A stretch of 64,000 nucleotides of DNA, taken from positions 186,001 to 250,000 of the forward strand of contig NZ_JALJRY010000012.1 of the NCBI RefSeq assembly GCF_024519455.1, written 5' to 3'. The notes below the pieces were generated by a model, which was given only the letters and a program-made list of their open reading frames with translations, was not told where the DNA came from and did no database searches. This DNA is from Streptomyces sp. STR69 (lineage in GTDB: Bacteria > Actinomycetota > Actinomycetes > Streptomycetales > Streptomycetaceae). Both the position numbers and the translations under genes were made by a program. Shown piece after piece: positions 11,259-18,789 of this stretch (its first letter is position 1; every line of letters starts with the position of its first letter).

Positions 11259-13985
11259 GTGGCAGAGACAGCATCGAAGAAGACCGACAAGACCTCCGGC
11301 GGAGACCGTCCACGGCTGATGCTGATGGACGGGCACTCGCTGGCCTACCGCGCGTTCTTCGCGCTGCCCGCGGAGAACTTCACGACCGCGACGGGCCAGC
11401 CGACGAACGCGATCTACGGCTTCGCGTCGATGCTGGCCAACACCTTGCGCGACGAGGCACCCACGCACTTCGCGGTGGCCTTCGACGTGTCCCGCAAGAC
11501 CTGGCGCTCCGAGGAGTTCACCGAGTACAAGGCGAACCGCTCCAAGACCCCGGACGAGTTCAAGGGCCAGGTCGAGCTGATCGGCGAGCTGCTCGACGCG
11601 ATGCACGTGTCCCGGTTCGCGGTCGACGGCTTCGAGGCCGACGACGTCATCGCCACGCTCGCCACCCAGGCCGAGGCCGAGGGTTTCGACGTGCTGATCG
11701 TCACCGGCGACCGCGACTCCTTCCAACTGGTGTCCGATCACACCACGGTGCTCTACCCGACGAAGGGTGTCTCCGAGCTGACCCGGTTCACTCCGGAGAA
11801 GGTCGTCGAGAAGTACGGGTTGACGCCCGCCCAGTACCCGGACTTCGCGGCGCTGCGCGGCGACCCGTCCGACAACCTCCCGGGCATCCCCGGCGTCGGC
11901 GAGAAGACCGCCGCGAAGTGGATCAACCAGTTCGGTTCGTTCACGGAGTTGGTCGACCGCGTCGACGAGGTCAAGGGGAAGGCCGGGCAGAACCTCCGCG
12001 ACCACCTGGACGCGGTCAAGCTCAACCGCCGCCTGACCGAGATGGTCAAGGACGTCGAGCTGCCCAAGACGGTGATCGACCTGGAGCGCGCTCCGTACGA
12101 CCGCACGGCCGTCGCGATGGTTCTCGACACCCTGGAGATCCGCAACCCCTCGCTGCGCGAACGGCTGCTGGCCGTCGACCCGGGCAGCGAGGAGGCCGAC
12201 CCGACCCCGCCTGCGGAGAGCGGAGTGGCGGTCGACGGCTCGGTCCTCGGCACCGGTGAACTGCCCGGCTGGCTGGCCGACTACGGCACCGAGCCCCTCG
12301 GCGTCGCCACCGTCGACACCTGGACGCTCGGCTCGGGTTCGGTGACCGAGGTCGCGCTCGCCACCGCCGGGGGACCGGCCGCCTGGTTCGACCCCGCCGA
12401 GCTGGACGAGAGCGACGAGAACGCGTTCGCGGCCTGGCTGGCCGACGCCGACCGGCCCAAGGTGTTCCACAACGCCAAGGGCGCGATGCGGGTCTTCGCC
12501 GAGCACGGCTGGACGATCAACGGCATCTCCATGGACACCGCGCTCGCCGCGTACCTGGTCAAGCCCGGCCGTCGCTCCTTCGACCTGGACGCGCTGTCCC
12601 TGGAGTACCTCGGCCGCGAGCTGGCCCCCGCCGCCACGGCCGACGGGCAGTTGGCCTTCGGCGCGGACGACGGTGCCGAGGCGGACGCCCTGATGGTGCA
12701 GGCCCGCGCGATCCTCGACCTGGGAGACGCCTTCGGGGAGCGCCTCCAGGAGGTCGGCGCGGCAGACCTCCTCCGGGACATGGAACTGCCCACCTCGATC
12801 CTGCTCGCCCGTCTGGAGCGGTACGGCATCGCGGCCGACAAGACCCACCTCGAAGCCATGGAGCAGATGTTCGCCGGCGCCGTCCAGCAGGCGGTGAAGG
12901 AGGCGCACGCGGCGGCCGGACACGAGTTCAACCTCGGCTCGCCCAAGCAGCTCCAGGAAGTCCTCTTCGGTGAACTCGGCCTGCCCAAGACCAAGAAGAC
13001 CAAGACGGGCTACACGACCGACGCGGACGCCCTGGCCTGGCTCGCCAACCAGACCGAGAACGAACTGCCGGTCGTCATGCTCCGCCACCGCGAACAGGCG
13101 AAGCTGCGCGTGACCGTCGAGGGCCTGATCAAGACGATCGCGACGGACGGCCGTATCCACACCACGTTCAACCAGACGGTCGCCGCGACCGGCCGCCTCT
13201 CCTCGACGGACCCGAACCTGCAGAACATCCCGGTCCGCACGGACGAGGGCAGGGCGATCCGCCGTGGCTTCGTGGTGGGCGAAGGCTTCGAATCGCTCAT
13301 GACCGCGGACTACAGCCAGATCGAGCTGCGCGTGATGGCCCATCTCTCCGAGGACGAGGGCCTGTTGGAGGCGTTCACCTCGGGCGAGGACCTGCACACC
13401 ACGGTCGCCTCCCAGGTGTTCTCCGTCGAGGGCCCCGCGGTGGACGCGGAGATGCGCCGCAAGATCAAGGCGATGTCCTACGGCCTCGCCTACGGCCTGT
13501 CCGCGTTCGGCCTCTCCCAGCAGCTGAACATCGACGCGGGCGAGGCACGGGTCCTGATGGACACCTACTTCGAGCGCTTCGGCGGCGTACGGGACTATCT
13601 GCGCCGCGCGGTCGACGAGGCACGGGCCACCGGCTACACGGCGACGCTCTTCGGGCGCCGCCGCTACCTCCCCGACCTCAACAGCGACAACCGCCAACGC
13701 CGCGAGGCCGCCGAGCGGATGGCGTTGAACGCGCCGATCCAGGGCACCGCGGCCGACATCGTCAAGATGGCCATGCTCAAGGTGGACACCGCCCTGCGCG
13801 AGGCCGACCTCAAGTCCCGCATGCTCCTCCAGGTCCACGACGAAATCGTCCTGGAGATTGCTCCCGGCGAACGAGCGGCCACGGAAGAACTGGTCCGGCA
13901 CGAGATGGCGGGCGCGGTACATCTCCGGGCGCCGCTCGACGTCTCGGTGGGAGTGGGCCCGGACTGGGAGTCGGCAGCGCACTAG
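11259..13985 (+). CDS. polA: DNA polymerase I
   Basis: 908 aa from the GTG at 11259 (MAETASKKTDK), matching the usual length. Residues about 20-320 are the 5'-3' exonuclease (LMLMDGHSLAYRAFFALP, RGDPSDNLPGIPGVGEKTA). Residues about 345-490 are the 3'-5' exonuclease fold, but the DxE of motif I is absent, so proofreading is probably lost, as in other actinobacterial Pol I. Polymerase motifs are complete: A (DYSQIELRVMAHLS), B (RRKIKAMSYGLAYGLSAFGL) and C (LLQVHDEIVLE). It fills gaps and removes RNA primers during replication and excision repair. It is transcribed alone. Confidence 0.95.
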   Translation: MAETASKKTDKTSGGDRPRLMLMDGHSLAYRAFFALPAENFTTATGQPTNAIYGFASMLANTLRDEAPTHFAVAFDVSRKTWRSEEFTEYKANRSKTPDEFKGQVELIGELLDAMHVSRFAVDGFEADDVIATLATQAEAEGFDVLIVTGDRDSFQLVSDHTTVLYPTKGVSELTRFTPEKVVEKYGLTPAQYPDFAALRGDPSDNLPGIPGVGEKTAAKWINQFGSFTELVDRVDEVKGKAGQNLRDHLDAVKLNRRLTEMVKDVELPKTVIDLERAPYDRTAVAMVLDTLEIRNPSLRERLLAVDPGSEEADPTPPAESGVAVDGSVLGTGELPGWLADYGTEPLGVATVDTWTLGSGSVTEVALATAGGPAAWFDPAELDESDENAFAAWLADADRPKVFHNAKGAMRVFAEHGWTINGISMDTALAAYLVKPGRRSFDLDALSLEYLGRELAPAATADGQLAFGADDGAEADALMVQARAILDLGDAFGERLQEVGAADLLRDMELPTSILLARLERYGIAADKTHLEAMEQMFAGAVQQAVKEAHAAAGHEFNLGSPKQLQEVLFGELGLPKTKKTKTGYTTDADALAWLANQTENELPVVMLRHREQAKLRVTVEGLIKTIATDGRIHTTFNQTVAATGRLSSTDPNLQNIPVRTDEGRAIRRGFVVGEGFESLMTADYSQIELRVMAHLSEDEGLLEAFTSGEDLHTTVASQVFSVEGPAVDAEMRRKIKAMSYGLAYGLSAFGLSQQLNIDAGEARVLMDTYFERFGGVRDYLRRAVDEARATGYTATLFGRRRYLPDLNSDNRQRREAAERMALNAPIQGTAADIVKMAMLKVDTALREADLKSRMLLQVHDEIVLEIAPGERAATEELVRHEMAGAVHLRAPLDVSVGVGPDWESAAH

Positions 13986-14223
13986 CCTGCGGCGGTGCGG
14001 CGGAGGGTCGATCCGAGCGAGCTTTTCAACTCGGCTTGCCCCGATTCTCCGCCGCAGCGGCGAGTACGAACCGTGGCGCATTCCGGCGGTGCCGAACCCA
14101 CTTTCGCCCCTCCCCGGCAACGGAAACTCCCCGCACTACCCCCGCCCAATCCCCGGAGGACCCGTCACCCGCGTGGCCCTCGCGGAGGCGCCCCCCGACC
14201 CAGGGGACCGTAAGGATGCGGGC

Positions 14224-14631
14224 ATGGGTATACGCATGCTCCATCGCCGGTCGGGCCGGGCAGGGACGCAGGTGCAGGCAGCGGGCGCCGCTGCCGCACC
14301 GGTCACGCCCCGCCCGCCGGTCCCGGCCCTCGCCGCCGGCGCAAGCACCGCCCGCATCCCCGCCGACCTCGCCATGGCTGTCCGGCACACGGCCGCAGGC
14401 CTCCGGTGCCGCCTCACGTGCCGGGACGACATGGCCGTGGACCCGCGAGAACAGGCCAGACACCCGCAGGGGCCGGCCACCACCCCCACGGGCACCCCCG
14501 TGTGGCGGCTGTGGGCCGAGCTGGGCCGGAGTTACCTGGACCTCGTGCTCACCCGGCTCCCGAGGTCACGCTCCGTGCACACCATGACGGTGTTCATCGC
14601 GACCCCGCCGGACGGCTCCGCTCAGCGCTGA
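14224..14631 (+). CDS. Conserved hypothetical Streptomyces protein
   Basis: 135 aa, ATG with AAGGA 7 nt upstream. It is Ala/Arg/Pro rich with an N terminus MGIRMLHRRSGRAG and a more conserved C-terminal part (VWRLWAELGRSYLDLVLTRL ... VHTMTVFIATPP). This type of small protein recurs in Streptomyces genomes, which together with the ribosome-binding site is my reason for calling it. No known domain or signal peptide. Its last 38 bp overlap the end of the convergent DUF4184 gene. Function unknown. Confidence 0.6.
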   Translation: MGIRMLHRRSGRAGTQVQAAGAAAAPVTPRPPVPALAAGASTARIPADLAMAVRHTAAGLRCRLTCRDDMAVDPREQARHPQGPATTPTGTPVWRLWAELGRSYLDLVLTRLPRSRSVHTMTVFIATPPDGSAQR

Positions 14632-15448
14632 CCTCGACGGGTGCCCCGGAGGCCGCCGGATGCCACACACGGACGCCCAAGGCGTACAGCAGCACCCCCA
14701 GCACCAGCCCGGCCCCCGCCCCGAAGCACAGGGTCGGGATCAGGTCCCAGAGGCTTGCCGTCGAGCCCCAGTACGCCCACCAGTGCGAGGCCCGTTCCAC
14801 CGCCGCCACCAGCGCGCAGCCACCGAGGACGGCACCGGCCGCCCAGCGGTCCCGTACCGACAGCACGGGCACCCCCACCGGCCCGGTGGCCGGAACCCGT
14901 CGTAGCGCACGCAGCACGAACGCGGCGATCAGCAGCGCGCCGACCGCCGAACTGCCGTACTGGAGAGCCGAGAACAGCGGTCTGCCGCCCAGTGTGCGGT
15001 CGAGGACGGGGAACAGCCGTACGCCCCACCGGTCGTGGTGCGTGAACGCGTCCCACACGACATGGGTCAGGCCGCCGAGGACCGCGGAGACGTACCACCA
15101 CGCGGCCAGTGACGGGGTGGCACGCGCGCGTGGCGTGCCGCAGCGCAGGAGAGTCGCCGTCCGTGGCTGCCGGGCGCGTGGCAGCAGGGCCACCAGGGGT
15201 TCACGCAGCAGCAGCCACAGGGCGACCGTCGTCCAGGTGATGAGGACGTCGACCGTGAAGACGCCCGGGAAGGAGTGCGTGACGTTCCCGAACTCCATCG
15301 CCCCGGGGACCGCGCTCGCCGCGTAGTAGGTCATGTCGGGGGCGAAGGAACCCGCCACCAGCACCGCCGGTACCAGTCGGCCGCGCCCGCCGCCGTCGCC
15401 GCGCACGGCGGGCAGCACGGCGGCGGCATGACTCAAAGTGAACGGCAA
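14594..15448 (-). CDS. DUF4184 family integral membrane protein
   Basis: 284 aa. Begins MPFTLSHAAAVLPA, the defining start of DUF4184, followed by VAGSFAPDMTYY and LTHVVWDAFTHHDRWG, which carry conserved His/Asp residues on a metal-dependent-hydrolase-like membrane scaffold. Six or so hydrophobic segments fill the rest (for example VDVLITWTTVALWLLL and GAGAGLVLGVLLYALGV). Related proteins (YdjM-like) are membrane-bound hydrolases of unknown substrate. Convergent with the preceding small gene and divergent from the transglycosylase gene. Confidence 0.82.
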   Translation of the reverse strand: MPFTLSHAAAVLPAVRGDGGGRGRLVPAVLVAGSFAPDMTYYAASAVPGAMEFGNVTHSFPGVFTVDVLITWTTVALWLLLREPLVALLPRARQPRTATLLRCGTPRARATPSLAAWWYVSAVLGGLTHVVWDAFTHHDRWGVRLFPVLDRTLGGRPLFSALQYGSSAVGALLIAAFVLRALRRVPATGPVGVPVLSVRDRWAAGAVLGGCALVAAVERASHWWAYWGSTASLWDLIPTLCFGAGAGLVLGVLLYALGVRVWHPAASGAPVEVSAERSRPAGSR

Positions 15449-15483
15449 CAGGTCTCCCCGTGGAGGTATCGCATATGGCCAGG

Positions 15484-15502
15484 TGGTGAATAAGGGTCAC
15501 CA
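15484..15502. promoter_or_regulatory. Inverted repeat TGGTGA-N7-TCACCA
   Basis: Perfect 6-bp arms with a 7-bp spacer in the divergent region between the DUF4184 and transglycosylase genes, 36 bp from the DUF4184 start. A possible operator; no regulator is linked to it. Confidence 0.3.
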
Positions 15503-15706
15503 ACGGGTGCCCGTGCAAAGCAAGTTGTCGTAGGGTCGCCCGGGGCGCTGCGCCGGGGAGCGGGGTCGAACGGAAGTGCAGAACAAGCGTACAGAACACC
15601 CGAAAAGCATCACGAGGGCAACCCACTGCGTGGTTCGACCGTCACAACAGGCGCAGAGGCAACAGAAAAGGTGGGCGCTCGGGCGTCCCTGGGAGGGGTT
15701 CACTCC

Positions 15707-17455
15707 ATGACGGCGCATTTCGGCAGGCGGCTGCGCAAGGGTGCGGCGACGACGGCGGTGGCCGCGGCAGCGGTCGCGGCACTGTCCGCGTCCCAGGCTC
15801 CGGCGGCGACCGGCGGTCACAGAACGCTCGCCGCCGGTCGGACCGTGCCCGACGGGAGTGACGGAAGCACTGGTGGCAGTGCCACTGGAGACTCGCCGTA
15901 CTACACGGACCTCCCGCCGCTGAGCAGCCCGAACCCCAGCACTAGCCCCAGCCAGTCGCCCTCCATAGGGACCCCCGTCTCGGTGGGTGAGGCCGAGGCG
16001 GGCATCCCCGCGACCGTCCTCGACGCCTACAAGAAGGCCGAGGCCGAACTCGCCGGGTCCAAGCCCGGCTGCAACCTGCCCTGGCAACTCCTCGCCGCCA
16101 TCGGCAAGGTGGAGTCGGGCCAGGCGCGCGGCGGCCAGGTCGACGCGAACGGCACCACGACCTCCAAGATCCTGGGTCCCGCGCTCGACGGCAACGGCTT
16201 CGCGCTCATCAGGGACACCGACAACGGCAAGTACGACGGCAACAGCGAGTACGACCAGGCCGTCGGGCCCATGCAGTTCATCCCGTCCACCTGGGCCTGG
16301 GCGGGCCGTGACGGCAACGGCGACGGGGTCAAGGACCCCAACAACGTCTACGACGCAGCGCTCGCCGCCGGCCACTACCTGTGCCGCAACAGCTGGAACC
16401 TGTCGACCGACGCGGGCCTGCGCAGCGCGATCCTCAGCTACAACAACTCGACGGACTACCTCAACACGGTCCTGTCGTGGCTGGAGTACTACCGCAAGGG
16501 CACCCACTCGGTCCCGGACGGCACGGGCTCCCTGCCCTCCGGCCGCAGCGACGACGGCTCCGGGGCCGGCTCCTCGCCCTCGACTCCGGCCACCTCGACG
16601 CCGAGCCCGAGTCCGAGCACGCCGGGCGACACCACCGGCCCGAGCCCGTCCGCACCGGCCAGTCCGAGCCCTTCGGCGCCGACCAGTCCGGCGCCAACGC
16701 CCACCGACACGGTGGCCAAGCTGGCGGACGCGGACACGGCGAAGCTCACCGCGACGGCGGGCGACGCGTTCACCAAGAAGATCAGCACCCGCGCCCAGAA
16801 CGCGGCCGGCAAGGGCGTCGCCAAGGTCAGGATCCGGTTCACCATCGTCGGGACCACGGACGCCACGTTCGCCGGCGGTGAGAAGGTCGCCCTGGCCGTC
16901 ACCAACGCCTCCGGTGTGGCCGTCGCCCCGGCCCTGCAGGCCGGCGAGACCACCGGTGACTTCACCGTCCGCGCCACGCTCCTCGGCCGTGTGATCGCCG
17001 CCCTCGACTACACGGCGAGCGTCACGCCCCGGGTAGCCGACACTCTGGCCCGCACCGGCACCACCGCGCTGACCTGCACCCCGGGCGGCGAGTTCGCCGA
17101 CCAGGTCGAGGTGAAGGCCACCTACGGCGGTGCGGTCGCCGACAAGGTAGCGGCCACCGCGACCCTCATCAAGGCGACCGACGACGCCACCGAGAACGAC
17201 AAGGGCCCCTACTTCAAGGACGCCGACGGCAAGACCGTCCGCACCCTCACCGGCCTGGCCACGGACGCCGACGGCCTCCTGAAGCTGCCGAAGCTGTACG
17301 CGGACGACACCACCGGCACCTTCCTGCTCCGCATCACCACCACGGGCGGCGCGACCCTCACGGTCGAACTCACCGTGGCCGCGGCCACCGACACCTCCTC
17401 GCCCAGCCCGAGCGCCTCGGCCGACCCGAGCCCGTCGGCCTCGCCGAGCGCGTAG
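15707..17455 (+). CDS. Secreted lytic transglycosylase (SLT/MltB-like) with C-terminal repeat domain
   Basis: 582 aa from the ATG at 15707 (MTAHFGRRLRKGAAT), preceded by GGGAGGGG. A signal peptide (about residues 1-35, AAAAVAALSASQAPAA) is followed by a Ser/Pro linker. The catalytic domain (about residues 95-260) has the catalytic Glu in AAIGKVESGQARG, then VGPMQFIPSTWAWAGRDGNGDG and SAILSYNNSTDYLN, as in MltB-like lytic transglycosylases that cut peptidoglycan glycan strands. A long Pro/Ser/Thr linker and a roughly 260-residue Ig-like beta domain follow, ending in another Ser/Pro tail that may thread the wall. A hairpin terminator lies 20 bp downstream. I found no ydaO riboswitch upstream, which often precedes such genes in Streptomyces. 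Confidence 0.87.
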   Translation: MTAHFGRRLRKGAATTAVAAAAVAALSASQAPAATGGHRTLAAGRTVPDGSDGSTGGSATGDSPYYTDLPPLSSPNPSTSPSQSPSIGTPVSVGEAEAGIPATVLDAYKKAEAELAGSKPGCNLPWQLLAAIGKVESGQARGGQVDANGTTTSKILGPALDGNGFALIRDTDNGKYDGNSEYDQAVGPMQFIPSTWAWAGRDGNGDGVKDPNNVYDAALAAGHYLCRNSWNLSTDAGLRSAILSYNNSTDYLNTVLSWLEYYRKGTHSVPDGTGSLPSGRSDDGSGAGSSPSTPATSTPSPSPSTPGDTTGPSPSAPASPSPSAPTSPAPTPTDTVAKLADADTAKLTATAGDAFTKKISTRAQNAAGKGVAKVRIRFTIVGTTDATFAGGEKVALAVTNASGVAVAPALQAGETTGDFTVRATLLGRVIAALDYTASVTPRVADTLARTGTTALTCTPGGEFADQVEVKATYGGAVADKVAATATLIKATDDATENDKGPYFKDADGKTVRTLTGLATDADGLLKLPKLYADDTTGTFLLRITTTGGATLTVELTVAAATDTSSPSPSASADPSPSASPSA

Positions 17456-17475
17456 TCCCACGGCACGACCGCACA

Positions 17476-17515
17476 ACGAGGGCGCCTCTCCGCTTCGGCG
17501 GACGGGCGCCCTCGT
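17476..17515 (+). terminator. Hairpin terminator after the transglycosylase gene
   Basis: 11-bp outer stem (ACGAGGGCGCC/GGCGCCCTCGT), a 2x2 internal loop, then a 5-bp TCCGC/GCGGA stem capped by TTCG. Very stable and without a T tract, as is usual for high-GC terminators. Confidence 0.75.
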
Positions 17516-17620
17516 CGTGTCGACCCGTCGTACGTGTGCAACGTGTTCTCATCTCGCCCGCGCGTTGCTACGGTGCCCGACCTGACGACCTATCAGTTCC
17601 TGTCCGTCGGGAGGCCCGTC

Positions 17621-17755
17621 ATGCGTGCCCTGATCGCCGCCGCGACCGGACTCGTGCTCGCGTTCGCGCTGATCCTGACCATCACCGCGATGGGCTCACC
17701 GATGGGGAAGACCTCGCCGAAACCGCTGCTGACGACGGTGCCCGCGCATCCGTAA
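17621..17755 (+). CDS. SPW_0924 family small membrane protein
   Basis: 44 aa, ATG with GGGAGG 8 nt upstream. One N-terminal membrane helix (MRALIAAATGLVLAFALILTI) is followed by the conserved tail SPMGKTSPKPLLTTVP, which defines the SPW_0924 family of small Streptomyces proteins. Function unknown; it is probably an inner-membrane peptide with its C terminus outside. Its stop codon overlaps a LacI-like palindrome, so it may be co-transcribed with, or separately regulated from, the DUF3068 gene that follows 41 bp later. Confidence 0.85.
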   Translation: MRALIAAATGLVLAFALILTITAMGSPMGKTSPKPLLTTVPAHP

Positions 17756-17773
17756 ACGTTTGCGCAAGCGTTT
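17754..17773. promoter_or_regulatory. LacI-family operator-like palindrome
   Basis: AAACGTTTGCGCAAGCGTTT: 20 bp, symmetric except for one T/G pair, centred on TTGCGCAA with the central CG typical of LacI/GalR operators. It lies 23 bp upstream of the DUF3068 start. No LacI-type gene is in the window. Confidence 0.6.
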
Positions 17774-17796
17774 GACTCCTTGAGGGGGAGGCCGAG

Positions 17797-18789
17797 ATGC
17801 GCCGCAAGGCCAGCCTGATCCTGCTCGCCCTCGCCGTGTTCTTCACGGCGCTGTCCCCGCTGCTGCGCTGGTACGCATTCCCGCGTTTGGCCAAGATCCC
17901 GGCGAACCAGTACCAGGACATGGTCCTGGAGGCGAAGAACGCCACCCTCCTCGACTACGACGGCCTGAAGGCCAAGACGGTCCCCAAGGTCACCATCGTG
18001 CAGACCCTCAAGGGCAACGTGGAGGCCGCCAAGAAGATCGACAAGGCGACGGGGCGGGACGTCGTCGTCTGGGACGGCCTGTCCTACGTCCAGGGCCCCG
18101 ACGGCAAGATGGTCTCCTCGATCCCCGAGCGCTACATCTTCGACGCGCACTCCCAGGAGCCCGTCCACGCCACCGGAGAGATGGTCGACGGCGACCCGGT
18201 GAAGCGGGACGGCATCGAGTTCAAGTGGCCGTTCCTGACCCAGAAACGGGACTACGAGTACTTCGACGCGCAGACCCGCACCACCAACCCGATCCACTAC
18301 AAGGGCACCCAGAACTTCCGCGGCGTCAAGGTCTACTACTTCGAGCAGACCATCCCGTGGACCAAGGTCCCCTTGCCCAGGACGATGCCCGTCAAGGGCA
18401 TCACCCCGGAGGACGTCGCCAAGACCGGCACCACCCGCTGGTACACCACGGTCCGCAAGTTCTGGGTCGAACCCGTCACCGGAGCACCCGTCTACGGCGA
18501 GGAGATCCACAAGGAGGAACTGCGCGGCGGCACCCTCCTGGGCGGCCGTGCCAAGGTGACGGCGTTCGCCGGCGACGTGAAGATGCGCGAGGACTACATC
18601 GAGCACACCGTCGCCCTGGTGAAGTCCAACCGCACCCTCGTCCTCCTGATGGTCTCCTACCTCCCCTGGGGCTTCCTGACCCTCGGCCTCCTCCTGCTGG
18701 CGCTCTCCCTCTACCTGGAGGCCCGCAGCAGGCGCCCCGGCGACCCCGCCCCCACCGAGGTCCAGGAACCGGAACCGGTCACCGCCTGA
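17797..18789 (+). CDS. DUF3068 (porin-PorA-like) membrane-anchored protein
   Basis: 330 aa, ATG with GGGGGAGG 5 nt upstream. An N-terminal membrane helix (residues 5-22, SLILLALAVFFTALSPLL) is followed by an external domain of about 240 residues (YVQGPDGKMVSSIPERYIF, TRTTNPIHYKGTQNFRGVKVYYFEQ) and a C-terminal helix (about 286-310, LMVSYLPWGFLTLGLLLL). This is the DUF3068 layout found across actinobacteria, so both ends are likely cytoplasmic. The molecular role is unknown, though some relatives are annotated porin PorA-like. A LacI-like operator just upstream suggests sugar-linked control. The 3' end overlaps convergent hrpB by 11 bp. Confidence 0.85.
   Translation: MRRKASLILLALAVFFTALSPLLRWYAFPRLAKIPANQYQDMVLEAKNATLLDYDGLKAKTVPKVTIVQTLKGNVEAAKKIDKATGRDVVVWDGLSYVQGPDGKMVSSIPERYIFDAHSQEPVHATGEMVDGDPVKRDGIEFKWPFLTQKRDYEYFDAQTRTTNPIHYKGTQNFRGVKVYYFEQTIPWTKVPLPRTMPVKGITPEDVAKTGTTRWYTTVRKFWVEPVTGAPVYGEEIHKEELRGGTLLGGRAKVTAFAGDVKMREDYIEHTVALVKSNRTLVLLMVSYLPWGFLTLGLLLLALSLYLEARSRRPGDPAPTEVQEPEPVTA

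Noticed and set aside
11232..14120. 962-codon frame antisense to polA
   Set aside because: Same shadow effect in high-GC DNA; polA itself has complete catalytic motifs.
15449..15706. Possible cyclic-di-AMP (ydaO) riboswitch upstream of the transglycosylase gene
   Set aside because: Such riboswitches often precede cell-wall hydrolase genes in Streptomyces, but I could not find the conserved core sequences here.
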